The notes under the pieces: generated by a model
Databases searched by the model: none
Seen by the model: the letters and a program-made list of their open reading frames with translations, nothing else
What the model was told of the DNA's origin: nothing
Shown here: one piece after another, positions 54,643 through 63,191 of the stretch
How positions within the stretch are numbered: the stretch's first letter is position 1
Layout: every line of letters starts with the position of its first letter
From: Nitrosococcus halophilus Nc 4
GTDB lineage: Bacteria > Pseudomonadota > Gammaproteobacteria > Nitrosococcales > Nitrosococcaceae
NCBI RefSeq assembly: GCF_000024725.1
Contig: NC_013960.1
Span: 828,261-892,260 of the forward strand
Direction of reading: 5' to 3'
DNA: 64,000 bases
Translations under genes and position numbers: made by a program

Positions 54643-55326
54643 ATGCGGATATCCATTATTATTCCTACCCTCAACGAGGCGGCTGAGATTCGCGGGGCCC
54701 TCCAACGATTACAGCCACTGCGGGCAAGGGGACATGAGGTTATCGTCGTTGATGGTGGGAGTTCCGATCGGACCCTCTCTCTAGCCCAACCCCTGGCCGA
54801 TTGCCTTTTGGTTGCCCGGCGGGGCCGTGGTATCCAGATGAATGCTGGAGCTAAGGTGGCTGGAGGTGAAATATTACTTTTTCTCCACGCCGATACCCGT
54901 TTGCCGAAGGAAGCCGAGAATGCAATTACGGCTGGACTTTCAAGGAGTCAACATAAGTGGGGGCGTTTTAATGTGCGTCTCTCGGGCCGATCAACTTGGT
55001 TCCGTGTCATCGAATGGAGCATGAATTGGCGTTCTCGATTAACTGGAATCGCCACCGGTGATCAGGCCTTATTTGTTGAGAGGGAAGTTTTTGTAGCGGC
55101 TGAAGGATTTCCTGAAATACCATTGATGGAAGATATTGTGTTGAGCCGGCGCTTGAAGCGGTTTAGTTGGCCCTTGTGTTTGAGTTCTACGGTGAAGGTG
55201 TCTAGCCGTTATTGGGAAGGGCGAGGCATTCTCCGCACGATATTGCTGATGTGGTTTTTGCGACTGGCCTATTTTTTGGGTGTGAGTCCGGAACGTTTAG
55301 TGCAGCTCTACTACCGGAGTGGGTAA
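54643..55326 (+). CDS. family 2 glycosyltransferase (TIGR04283-like)
   Basis: A 227-residue GT-A glycosyltransferase. It opens with ISIIIPTLNEAAEIRGAL, has the nucleotide-binding IVVDGGSSDRT and a DxD-like LHADTRLP, and GDQALFVEREVF near the acceptor region. The TIGR04283 type usually neighbours the TIGR04282 protein encoded next, and both are linked in some genomes with radical-SAM and arsenosugar genes, which are not seen here. Confidence 0.87.
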   Translation: MRISIIIPTLNEAAEIRGALQRLQPLRARGHEVIVVDGGSSDRTLSLAQPLADCLLVARRGRGIQMNAGAKVAGGEILLFLHADTRLPKEAENAITAGLSRSQHKWGRFNVRLSGRSTWFRVIEWSMNWRSRLTGIATGDQALFVEREVFVAAEGFPEIPLMEDIVLSRRLKRFSWPLCLSSTVKVSSRYWEGRGILRTILLMWFLRLAYFLGVSPERLVQLYYRSG

Positions 55327-55390
55327 AAGAGTATGGTCGGAGGATAGAGGTTAGGGCGTTGTTTCCGAAACTAGGTATTCATCACAATTT

Positions 55391-56032
55391 ATGGAATTCC
55401 CGGACGCACGGTTATTGATTTTCGCCAAAGCCCCTGTTCCAGGCCGGGCTAAGACCCGATTGATTCCAGCCCTGGGAGTTTATCGTGCTGCGGCGTTGCA
55501 ACGCCAGCTTGGTGAATACACCCTAACACGGGCTACCGAGGCTAGGCTTTGTCCCGTGGAGCTGTGGTGTGCCCCGGATACCCGCCATCCTTTCTTTGCC
55601 CACTGCCGCCGTAAATTTGGGATATCCTTACAAGCTCAGCAGGGCGCGGATCTTGGAAGGCGGATGCAGGGGGCTTTGGCAGCCACTTTACGGCAGGCTA
55701 AGAGCGCGGTGCTTATCGGCACCGATTGTCCTGGGTTAACGGCCGAAGACTTGTATGACGCATTAGTTGCCCTGACAACAGGGGCGGATGTGGTTTTAGG
55801 ACCTGCTGAAGATGGAGGGTATGTCCTCATCGGCGTACGCCGCTGTAGCCGCCGGTTGTTCTCCGGGATATCTTGGGGTAGCCCTCACGTGCTAGGACAG
55901 ACCCGGGCCCGCTTGCAGATGCTTAATTGGCGAGGGAAGGAATTAGCCCCCCGCTGGGACGTGGACCGTCCTTGTGACCTAAGAAGGATGGAGCAGGATT
56001 ATCCGGGCGTCTTGACCGGATTTCCATGGTGA
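55391..56032 (+). CDS. TIGR04282-like nucleotidyl/glycosyltransferase
   Basis: A 213-residue transferase of the family named arsenosugar glycosyltransferase or rSAM-associated transferase 1. Features: LLIFAKAPVPGRAKTRLIPALG (nucleotide loop), AVLIGTDCPGL, and DVVLGPAEDGGYVLIG. It starts 64 bases after its partner gene. The true substrate is not known. Confidence 0.87.
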   Translation: MEFPDARLLIFAKAPVPGRAKTRLIPALGVYRAAALQRQLGEYTLTRATEARLCPVELWCAPDTRHPFFAHCRRKFGISLQAQQGADLGRRMQGALAATLRQAKSAVLIGTDCPGLTAEDLYDALVALTTGADVVLGPAEDGGYVLIGVRRCSRRLFSGISWGSPHVLGQTRARLQMLNWRGKELAPRWDVDRPCDLRRMEQDYPGVLTGFPW

Positions 56033-56395
56033 TATGGCCCTAATTGATTCGCCTTTTTTCTATTCCCAGGTTAGGATACTCTAGTTCGTGTCCCTATGCC
56101 TATGCGCATAGTTATAGAGTGCTCTAGCAGGATAAGACGAGAGCAAAGGGGAACCCATACCCCAAAACTTTTGCCGAAGTATTTAGAGACGAAACATTGG
56201 TGTTGCCTCACCTCTTGATAAAATCGTGGCCTGGTTGTGGCAATATGTGTGGCCGCTGTTTCCCCTTTGTTAGGGGAGATCCTTTCTTTGCCTGATTCCA
56301 ACTTAGGGCATTATATTCTATTGGGTTTATTCATTGAGACGAAAGGATATCGTTTCTCCAAACATAAAATGACGAGTGATTTGAGGGAGAACATT
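56033..56395 (+). other. gene-free stretch before the lipocalin-like gene
   Basis: 363 bases. The open frame from 56237 runs through here but lacks coding character ahead of the signal peptide at 56396. A perfect 12-base palindrome CTATGCGCATAG lies at 56100-56111 and a hairpin TCCCCT/AGGGGA near 56258-56275. A GG-N10-GC match at 56228-56241 is not close to the sigma-54 consensus. Confidence 0.4.
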
Positions 56396-56788
56396 ATGAG
56401 TTCCAGAAGTATTCTTGGTCTTGCTTTTCTTTTTCTTAGCTATGCTTTCCTAGGTGCTACGGTTTATGCTCAGTCTGCTGTTAAAGAGCCTTCGGATATT
56501 GTAGGGACCTGGGAAATGGAGAAGACGGCGCAGAGGCAAGATGGGAGCAATAGCAACAAAGAATTTGCCACGTGGGATTTTCATTCCGATGGGAAAGTGG
56601 AGATTTCTGGCTACAACAAGTTTCTTAAACAAAAGACCACCTTCAATAAAACTTACAAAATTATTGAAGAATCCGTGATTAAGGTCAAGGATGATTTAGG
56701 CACGACTAAGTATAAAGTCGTCGAAAAAAGCAATGGTAGAATGATTCTGAAGGGGCCTTACGGATACCATTTCTTCAAGAGAAAATAA
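56396..56788 (+). CDS. small secreted lipocalin-like protein
   Basis: 130 residues. The ATG at 56396 is chosen because GAGGGAGA lies 6 bases upstream and it begins a clear signal peptide (ILGLAFLFLSYAFLGATVYA). The mature part has the pattern of small lipocalin-like or DUF4488-like proteins: IVGTWEMEK, then strands WDFHSDGKVEISG and KVVEKSNGRMILKG. No Cys. Function unknown. Confidence 0.75.
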   Translation: MSSRSILGLAFLFLSYAFLGATVYAQSAVKEPSDIVGTWEMEKTAQRQDGSNSNKEFATWDFHSDGKVEISGYNKFLKQKTTFNKTYKIIEESVIKVKDDLGTTKYKVVEKSNGRMILKGPYGYHFFKRK

Positions 56789-56799
56789 GGGCAACAAGA

Positions 56800-57135
56800 A
56801 TGAATTTTTTTATTACAGAGGCTTGGGCTCAAAATGGCCCGTCACCAGAGGCCACTGGATCATTCTGGGTGCCTTTGCTCATATTCAGCACCATTTTTCT
56901 CGTTTATTATTTACTTGCGATACGGCCACGGTTAAAGCGCCATAAAGAGCGCCTCCGTATGCTCGCTTCGGTAAGCAAGGGTGATGAAATTGTAACCAAT
57001 GGAGGATTATGGGGACGAATTCTCAAAGTGGGCGATAATTTTCTACTCTTGGAATTGACGGAAGGAATAGAAGTTAAAGTTGAAAAGGGCGCGGTATCTA
57101 GGGTGTTGCCCAAAGGGACGGGAAAAAGCTTGTAA
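56800..57135 (+). CDS. yajC: Sec translocon accessory protein YajC
   Basis: A one-TM protein of the SecDF-YajC complex. 111 residues: short periplasmic N-terminus with AWAQ, TM (about 23-43), RPRLKRHKERLRMLASVSKGDEIVTNGG, and the C-terminal IKVEKGAVSRVLP-type strands. It is usually followed by secD and secF; here it is alone and followed by a hairpin, so it is either moved from its operon or a second copy. Confidence 0.9.
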   Translation: MNFFITEAWAQNGPSPEATGSFWVPLLIFSTIFLVYYLLAIRPRLKRHKERLRMLASVSKGDEIVTNGGLWGRILKVGDNFLLLELTEGIEVKVEKGAVSRVLPKGTGKSL

Positions 57136-57151
57136 CGAATGACAAGAAAAA

Positions 57152-57174
57152 GGCCCGTCAGGGAATGACGGGCC
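57152..57174 (+). terminator. hairpin terminator after yajC
   Basis: GGCCCGTCA and TGACGGGCC form a perfect 9-base stem around GGGAA, preceded by AAGAAAAA and followed by CGCTTAA. The T-tail is weak on the plus strand, but the A-run before it would favour minus-strand termination as well. Confidence 0.6.
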
Positions 57175-57267
57175 CGCTTAACCCATGTGTTCTTAATTTT
57201 TTGAGTCGAGTTCTGGCTATCGCCCGAACTGCCTCACCCAATGACAAATCCATTCTCCGGCCGTCAA

Positions 57268-57834
57268 ATGAGTATTAAATCCGATCAATGGATTCGTTAC
57301 ATGGCGCGAGAGCACGGTATGATAGAGCCTTTCGAGCCGCGTCAAATCCGGGAATCCAATAACGTACGCATTATCTCTTATGGCACCTCAAGCTATGGTT
57401 ATGATATCCGGTGCTCTAATGAGTTTAAGATTTTCACCAACATCAATTCCGCTATTGTTGACCCTAAGAATTTTGATGCCAACAGTTTTGTAGATATGCG
57501 GTCCGATGTTTGTATTATTCCTCCAAATTCTTTTGCTTTAGCGCGAACCGTTGAATATTTCCGGATTCCCCGTAGCGTGCTCACCATTTGTTTGGGAAAA
57601 TCCACTTATGCCCGCTGTGGGATCATTGTCAATGTGACTCCCTTGGAACCCGAGTGGGAGGGGCATGTGACGTTGGAGTTTTCAAACACGACTCCTCTGC
57701 CGGCTAAAATCTATGCCAATGAGGGTGTCGCCCAGGTGATATTTTTGGAGTCAGATGAGCCTTGTGAGACCTCGTATCGGGATCGGAGTGGCAAGTATCA
57801 GGGCCAAACCGGCGTTACGCTTCCAAAGGCTTAA
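57268..57834 (+). CDS. dcd: dCTP deaminase
   Basis: Deaminates dCTP to dUTP for thymidylate synthesis. The start at 57268 (MSIKSDQWI) matches the 188-residue family norm; the frame from 57241 adds nine residues. Motifs: [17 protein letters not shown] (Ser and Arg of the active site) and [16 protein letters not shown] with the catalytic Glu. It converges on purN with overlapping stops. Confidence 0.95.
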   Translation: MSIKSDQWIRYMAREHGMIEPFEPRQIRESNNVRIISYGTSSYGYDIRCSNEFKIFTNINSAIVDPKNFDANSFVDMRSDVCIIPPNSFALARTVEYFRIPRSVLTICLGKSTYARCGIIVNVTPLEPEWEGHVTLEFSNTTPLPAKIYANEGVAQVIFLESDEPCETSYRDRSGKYQGQTGVTLPKA

Positions 57835-58454
57835 TCTTTAATCCAATGAACCCGTTCTTCTTCGAGGCGTATTTTGCCTTCGGCAAAGGCCCGGATCGCT
57901 TCAGGATAAATACGGTGTTCCTCCTCTAATACCCGCGCCGCTAGAGTGTCGGGGGTATCACCAGGGTATATCGGCACCCGGGCTTGCAGGATAATCGGCC
58001 CCCCATCGACTTTATTGGTGACAAAGTGCACGCTAGCGCCGTGTTCTCTTTTTCCTGCCTGAAGTGCTCGTCGGTGAGTATCTAGGCCCGGGAAATTTGG
58101 CAACAGGGAAGGGTGAATGTTCATCAAGCGCCCTTGGTAATGGCGGACAAATTCAGCGGTCAAGATGCGCATGAAACCCGCAAGTACCACGAGTTCAGGA
58201 GCGTAACGGTCAATCACTTTCATCAAAGCCAGGTCAAAAGCCTCTCGGTTAGGGTACTGGCGATGGTCAAGGACTCGGGTTTCGATCCCCGCGCGTTGGG
58301 CCCGTTCGAGCCCCTGCGCTTGGGGGCGATTACTGATCACGGCCCGAATTTCAACCGGTAATTGCCCGCTTCGAGATTGCTCGAGAATGGCTTGAAGGTT
58401 ACTACCCCGGCCAGAGATGAGTATCACCAGGGGTAAGCGTTGGCTATTCGTCAC
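57831..58454 (-). CDS. purN: phosphoribosylglycinamide formyltransferase
   Basis: Third step of purine synthesis using 10-formyl-THF. 207 residues with [12 protein letters not shown], the catalytic [21 protein letters not shown] (Asn, His) and [13 protein letters not shown] (Asp). It overlaps purM by 4 bases. Confidence 0.96.
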   Translation of the reverse strand: MTNSQRLPLVILISGRGSNLQAILEQSRSGQLPVEIRAVISNRPQAQGLERAQRAGIETRVLDHRQYPNREAFDLALMKVIDRYAPELVVLAGFMRILTAEFVRHYQGRLMNIHPSLLPNFPGLDTHRRALQAGKREHGASVHFVTNKVDGGPIILQARVPIYPGDTPDTLAARVLEEEHRIYPEAIRAFAEGKIRLEEERVHWIKD

Positions 58455-59527
58455 GATTGGCTTCCTGAGCTAAGGATGACTCCTGCTCCTTCGTTTCTCT
58501 TCGGCACGACTTGACCTATCAGCCAGGCAGTTTCGCCAAAATTGCTTAAAAGTTCCAAGGTCCGTTCGGTATCCCTTTTGTTTACACAGACCACCATGCC
58601 AATTCCACAATTAAAAGTAAGATAGAGTTCCTTTTCAGGGAGATTCCCCTCCCGTTGCAGCCAGTCAAAAATAGGTGGGCGTGGCCAGTGGCTAGTTTCA
58701 ATCTCAGCACTCAGCCCTGGAGGTAGCACCCGCGGTAAATTCTCCGGTAGTCCCCCGCCGGTGATGTGGGCGAGGGCATGGACCTCAATCCTTTCCAGTA
58801 GTTGTAGCAGCGGTTTGACATAGATACGGGTGGGCGTTAGCAGGGCATCGCCTAGTGTCTGATCTCCCAAGGGGCTGTCCAGGGAGGAGGGACTGCGTTC
58901 AAGAATTTTACGAATCAGGGAATAACCGTTGGCGTGAGGTCCAGAGGAGGCGATTCCGATAAGGCTGTCGCCAGCTTGTACCCGGCTCCCATCAATAAGG
59001 CGTTCCTTTTCCACCACGCCGACACTAAAGCCGGCGAGATCATAGTCACCAGGTTGGTAAATCCCTGGCATTTCTGCCGTTTCTCCGCCAACCAAGGCTG
59101 CCCCAGCCAGTTCGCAGCCGTGGGCAATGCCCTCAATGATTTCGGCAGCCACCTCAACCTCTAATCGGCCTGTGGCATAGTAATCCAAAAAAAAGAGCGG
59201 CTCGGCGCCTTGAACGACGATATCATTGACACACATGGCCACGAGATCAATCCCAATGCTCTGGTGACGGTTCAATTGAATGGCCAGTTTGAGTTTTGTG
59301 CCTACGCCATCGGTACCCGCCACCAGTATGGGATGTCGGTAGCGGTCAATTGGGAGTTCAAACAGGCTGCCAAACCCCCCTAGGCCGCTTAATACGCCAG
59401 GACGAGCTGTGCGAGCTGCCGCAGGTTTAATCCGCTGCACGAGGCGATTGCCTGCCTCGATATCAACACCGGCAGCGCGGTAACTTAAAGGGGAGTGGTT
59501 AGAAGGAGGCCGTTTTTGTTTGCTCAT
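58451..59527 (-). CDS. purM: phosphoribosylformylglycinamidine cyclo-ligase
   Basis: Makes AIR from FGAM in purine synthesis. The 358 residues include [32 protein letters not shown], the Gly-rich [12 protein letters not shown] and [14 protein letters not shown]. First gene of purMN. It is divergent from the DUF2066 gene with a 153-base gap, an arrangement typical of gammaproteobacteria. Confidence 0.96.
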   Translation of the reverse strand: MSKQKRPPSNHSPLSYRAAGVDIEAGNRLVQRIKPAAARTARPGVLSGLGGFGSLFELPIDRYRHPILVAGTDGVGTKLKLAIQLNRHQSIGIDLVAMCVNDIVVQGAEPLFFLDYYATGRLEVEVAAEIIEGIAHGCELAGAALVGGETAEMPGIYQPGDYDLAGFSVGVVEKERLIDGSRVQAGDSLIGIASSGPHANGYSLIRKILERSPSSLDSPLGDQTLGDALLTPTRIYVKPLLQLLERIEVHALAHITGGGLPENLPRVLPPGLSAEIETSHWPRPPIFDWLQREGNLPEKELYLTFNCGIGMVVCVNKRDTERTLELLSNFGETAWLIGQVVPKRNEGAGVILSSGSQS

Positions 59528-59680
59528 AGGGTGATCTGTTTTTACCCCACATATTGTGCTAGACGGAAGAAGATAGTTTCTGTTTAATTCAATCTGCTAT
59601 TAGAGTAACAAATTGGGCGGTGTTCTGGTTCTTTCTTTAGGTTAGCGCTGTTGGGACCCTATGCATGATAGACTAGAGTT

Positions 59681-60739
59681 ATGAAGCATGTTGCCTTAGC
59701 AATAATAGTAATATGGGGGGTGATGTTGTTGCCGGTTCAAGCTGCCGGCGCAGGGGGGCTTTATGAAGCCCAGGTGACGGTCAGTAGCCAATCTCCGGAA
59801 GAGCAATCAGCGGCGGTGAAAGAGGCCTTTCAGAAGGTTTTGTTAAAGGTGATGGGTCATCGCCACGCCTTGGCCGAGGCCCCTCTCACCTCTCTGCTTG
59901 AAGAAGCCCACAAGTTGGTACAACAATTTCGTTACGATACTCCTGAAGGGGAAAATGGGGCAACTACCTTTTGGGTTCGTTTCGATTCCCGGGGTGTGAA
60001 GCAATTATTGCGGCAAAGAGGGTTGCCCATGTGGGGCCGGGCTCGCCCTACGCTGCTGTTATGGGTTGCGGTTGAGGATGGCAGCCAGCGTTATTTATTG
60101 GATGCAAGCATCGCTTCGCCCATTGCCGAGATCCTACAATCTCAGGCAGAACGCCGGGGAATGACCGTGCTTTTTCCCCTCTGGGACTTAGAAGATCAAT
60201 CGCAACTGTCTTTTACCGATGTTTGGGGTAACTTTCCTGAACCCATCTTGGCGGCATCAAACCGTTATCCCACCTCGGTACAGCTCGTGGGGCGTTTGTT
60301 GCGCCAGGGAGGGGAGGATTGGCAGGCTCGTTGGACTCTTTACGGCGCTGAGCAAGGACGAAGTTGGCGTGTTGAAGGCGAGCTTGAGCAGGCATTACGC
60401 GCCGGTATTGATGAGGCAGTCGATGTGATTGCCGCTAGAATAGCGCCTGTCACTGGAAATAATTCCCAATCCTCAGTACAAATCAGGGTGACCGAGGTGA
60501 TCTCGTTTATGGATTATGCCCGCCTCTTTTCTTATCTCAGCGGCCTTAGCCAAGTGACTGCCATACAACCGGTACAACTATCCCGGACGGAAGCCAAGTT
60601 TAGACTCAAGTTGCAAGGGGGAGCCGAGGCTTTGGCTGCCTCTATCCAGTTTGGAAGGAGCTTGGCACAGGTAGCGGAAGGTGGGGCTACCGAACCGGGT
60701 GGGACGAATAGGGAACTCAATTACCGACTACTGCCGTGA
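59681..60739 (+). CDS. DUF2066 periplasmic protein
   Basis: A 352-residue protein with a signal peptide (about 1-22) and the DUF2066 domain (YEAQVTVSSQSPEEQSAAVKEAFQKVLLKVMG). Function unknown. The order DUF2066, phosphatidyltransferase, hda is conserved in many gammaproteobacteria next to purM. The second gene follows 9 bases after its stop. Confidence 0.88.
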   Translation: MKHVALAIIVIWGVMLLPVQAAGAGGLYEAQVTVSSQSPEEQSAAVKEAFQKVLLKVMGHRHALAEAPLTSLLEEAHKLVQQFRYDTPEGENGATTFWVRFDSRGVKQLLRQRGLPMWGRARPTLLLWVAVEDGSQRYLLDASIASPIAEILQSQAERRGMTVLFPLWDLEDQSQLSFTDVWGNFPEPILAASNRYPTSVQLVGRLLRQGGEDWQARWTLYGAEQGRSWRVEGELEQALRAGIDEAVDVIAARIAPVTGNNSQSSVQIRVTEVISFMDYARLFSYLSGLSQVTAIQPVQLSRTEAKFRLKLQGGAEALAASIQFGRSLAQVAEGGATEPGGTNRELNYRLLP

Positions 60740-60748
60740 CGCGACACA

Positions 60749-61354
60749 ATGCAGGTGAGAAATATTCCCAACCTTCTTACTGTAATACGCATCTTGTTGG
60801 TGGCACCGCTCATCTATGTGTTGCTCCAAGAAGACTATTTTTTTGCTTTGTGGATTATCCTGATGGCGGGTGCCTCCGACGGTGTAGATGGATTTCTTGC
60901 TAAGCATTACCACTGGCAGAGTCGCCTGGGCTCTATCCTTGATCCGTTGGCTGATAAGCTGCTACTTATTTCGAGTTTTATTGTGTTGGCTTGGCTAGGG
61001 CATCTCCCCTATTGGTTGGTGCTGTTAGCCCTCGGCAGGGATCTGGTCATTGTCCTCGGTGGTCTTGCTTATCATTTTTGGGTGGGCCCTTTTGAAATGG
61101 AGCCAGTGCCGCTCAGTAAGCTTAACACGTTATGCCAAATCTTATTGGTTGTCGCCGTCATGATTAGCCAGTTGCCAGGGTTGGATATTCCGCAATTGAC
61201 GGGTTGGTTTATCTATCTGGTGGCACTCACCACCCTTTTAAGCGGTATGCAATATATTTGGCATTGGGGGGGGCAAGCCTGGCGGGTGAGTAGAACCCAA
61301 AAGGCAGGCCCTGAATCCTGCCGGCAACGACCGGAAACCACCAATCACGGGTGA
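60749..61354 (+). CDS. CDP-alcohol phosphatidyltransferase (PgsA-like)
   Basis: A 201-residue membrane enzyme that transfers a phosphatidyl group from CDP-diacylglycerol to an alcohol, perhaps glycerol phosphate. The catalytic motif DGVDGFLAK...GSILDPLADK holds all four Asp residues; the usual AR reads AK. About five TM helices. Similar genes next to hda are often annotated pgsA-like, but it need not be the main PgsA. Confidence 0.85.
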   Translation: MQVRNIPNLLTVIRILLVAPLIYVLLQEDYFFALWIILMAGASDGVDGFLAKHYHWQSRLGSILDPLADKLLLISSFIVLAWLGHLPYWLVLLALGRDLVIVLGGLAYHFWVGPFEMEPVPLSKLNTLCQILLVVAVMISQLPGLDIPQLTGWFIYLVALTTLLSGMQYIWHWGGQAWRVSRTQKAGPESCRQRPETTNHG

Positions 61355-61366
61355 AGGATTTCGCTC

Positions 61367-62074
61367 TTGGTTACTCAGCAACTTCCTCTGCCTATCGGTG
61401 AGTACGGCGCTCCCAGTTTCGAAAATTACTATCTCGCTGATAGCAACCGCGAGCTGGTTGCGGCAGTAGAGCGTTGTGGGCAAGGGGAGGGGGAGCGTTT
61501 CCTCTACCTCTGGGGTCCTTCTGGGGTAGGGAAAACCCACTTACTCCTGGCAGCTTGCCAGGCAGCCGCCCAAAGAGGCGAGCGGGTGGCCTATGTGCCC
61601 TTAAAACGGGCCGCTATCATGGCCCCCGAAATCCTACGTGGGCTGGAGGCGGCTGCTCTGGTCGCCATCGATGATATTGATCGGATTGCCGGCTGTCGCT
61701 ACTGGGAGGAATCCTTGCTTCATCTCTATAACCTTTCGCGGGAAGGCCCCAGCCAACTCCTGCTGGCTTCTTCCAAGAAACCCGGTGCGCTCCCTTTGCT
61801 GCTGCCTGATCTCCGTTCCCGCCTAGGGTGGGGGCTTGTGTATCAGCTCCAGCCATTGGATGATCACCAAAAGCATGCTGCCTTAAAACTTCAGGCCGCC
61901 AAAAGAGGTATGGAGTTGCCGGATGAGGTGGCGGCCTTCTTATTGCGTCATAGTGACCGGGATATGCATTCCCTAAGCGATTTGCTGGCCCAATTGGAGC
62001 GTGCCTCCATGGCGGCTCAGCGGCGGCTGACCATCCCGTTTGCACGGCAAGTGTTAGGCATACAACTTCGTTAA
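61367..62074 (+). CDS. hda: DnaA regulatory inactivator Hda
   Basis: Promotes ATP hydrolysis on DnaA with the clamp, preventing over-initiation. The 235-residue protein begins with TTG at 61367 (AAGGA 8 bases upstream). The clamp-binding motif QLPLP lies at residues 5-9, Walker A GPSGVGKTH, and Walker B LVAIDDI. Overlapping gene context with the phosphatidyltransferase supports the call. Confidence 0.93.
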   Translation: MVTQQLPLPIGEYGAPSFENYYLADSNRELVAAVERCGQGEGERFLYLWGPSGVGKTHLLLAACQAAAQRGERVAYVPLKRAAIMAPEILRGLEAAALVAIDDIDRIAGCRYWEESLLHLYNLSREGPSQLLLASSKKPGALPLLLPDLRSRLGWGLVYQLQPLDDHQKHAALKLQAAKRGMELPDEVAAFLLRHSDRDMHSLSDLLAQLERASMAAQRRLTIPFARQVLGIQLR

Positions 62075-62092
62075 TTACCACAGGCCTTCATT

Positions 62093-63139
62093 TTGTTGCT
62101 TCGAACTGCACCTTTACATCTGACTTTGGTCGTTCCAGGCCTTATTCCAGCGCTGGAAGCGGAAGCTGCGGAGGGATTTCGGCTGCCATTCCTGGAGCGT
62201 ATCGTGGGGCAGGCAAGCTTAGAGGCGGTGGCTCCATCCCTATATGAAGCTTTGCTCTTCCACTTGTTCGGTATCCCCCAATCCGGGCCGATGGATTTCC
62301 CTTTAGCGCCGCTGATGTATTCCTGGGATAAGGGAAATGTTCCCCTTGAACGGGGGTGGTGGGTACGGGCTGATCCTGTGTGTTTACAGCCTGATCGGGA
62401 TCGCTTGGTGTTGTTTGGACCCCGCTACCTGGAGCTCAATCAGGCCGAGTCCCAGTCTCTGGCCAGGACCGTGGCCCCCTTATTTACGGAGTATGGTTGG
62501 CAGTTCGAGGCACTACAGCCGGATCGCTGGTATCTTCGATTGCCCCAACCAGAAAAGGTCACTTTTACTGCCTTGGCTGCAATTGAGGGGAAACATATTG
62601 AGCCCGGTCTTCCCGGGGGCCCTGAGGCCTCCCGTTGGCGGGCCCTGCTCAACGAAATCCAGATGCTCCTCCATGATTGTCCCCTCAACCGTGAGCGAGA
62701 AGAACAAGGTCTCTCGCCGGTCAATAGTTTATGGTTCTGGGGGGCCGGGGAAGCCCCCTCCTGCCCGGCTGAACCCTTATGGCAACAGGTGAGTTGGGGC
62801 AAGGAGCCGCTGCTTCAAGCCTTGGCTGCCCATTGCAAGATTCCGGGCAAACCTGTACCGGAAGGGGCCAACGCTTGGCTAGCACAGAACTCGGCGCCGG
62901 GTAACTATTTGGTGGGGTTGGATTCCCTGCTGCAAGGGACGGACCCTTTTCATTACCGTGAGATTTTGCTGGCGTTGGAGGAAGACTGGTTTAGGGGGTT
63001 ATATGCCGCATTGCGGGATAGAAGGTTAGCTAGCTTAGCCTTCTATCCGCTAAATGGGCATGGCTATCATTTAACTGGGTTGCAGAGTTGGCAGTTGTGG
63101 CGGCGTCCACGCCCCCTTATAAAAAACCCTGGAGCTTGA
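62093..63139 (+). CDS. COG4255-like protein, function unknown
   Basis: 348 residues, start probably TTG at 62093 (a second TTG follows). It matches, by memory of family features such as VNSLWFWGAGEAP, a conserved group found upstream of recJ that is sometimes labelled phosphoglycerate-mutase-like. The metal-binding residues of cofactor-independent mutase are not visible, so that label is doubtful. No TM or signal peptide. It precedes recJ by 51 bases. Confidence 0.75.
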   Translation: MLLRTAPLHLTLVVPGLIPALEAEAAEGFRLPFLERIVGQASLEAVAPSLYEALLFHLFGIPQSGPMDFPLAPLMYSWDKGNVPLERGWWVRADPVCLQPDRDRLVLFGPRYLELNQAESQSLARTVAPLFTEYGWQFEALQPDRWYLRLPQPEKVTFTALAAIEGKHIEPGLPGGPEASRWRALLNEIQMLLHDCPLNREREEQGLSPVNSLWFWGAGEAPSCPAEPLWQQVSWGKEPLLQALAAHCKIPGKPVPEGANAWLAQNSAPGNYLVGLDSLLQGTDPFHYREILLALEEDWFRGLYAALRDRRLASLAFYPLNGHGYHLTGLQSWQLWRRPRPLIKNPGA

Positions 63140-63158
63140 GCCTGTGAGGATAAAGTTC

Positions 63159-63191
63159 ATGACAATAACTAGAAAATCGAGCCGTTGTTAA
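63159..63191 (+). CDS. possible 10-residue leader peptide coupled to recJ
   Basis: ATG 63159 with GAGGA 8 bases upstream encodes MTITRKSSRC. Its TAA (63189-63191) overlaps the recJ ATG as TAATG. RecJ itself has no ribosome site, so its translation may depend on this short frame. It contains two Arg and a Cys but no clear attenuator run. Confidence 0.4.
   Translation: MTITRKSSRC

Noticed and set aside
56228-56241. GG-N10-GC match as another sigma-54 promoter
   Set aside because: Flanking bases (TGGCCT and TGGCAA) lack the TTGG-N9-TGCAT pattern of the other three; expected by chance.
56237-56395. N-terminal extension of the lipocalin-like protein
   Set aside because: A strong ribosome site and signal peptide begin at 56396; the extension would bury the signal.
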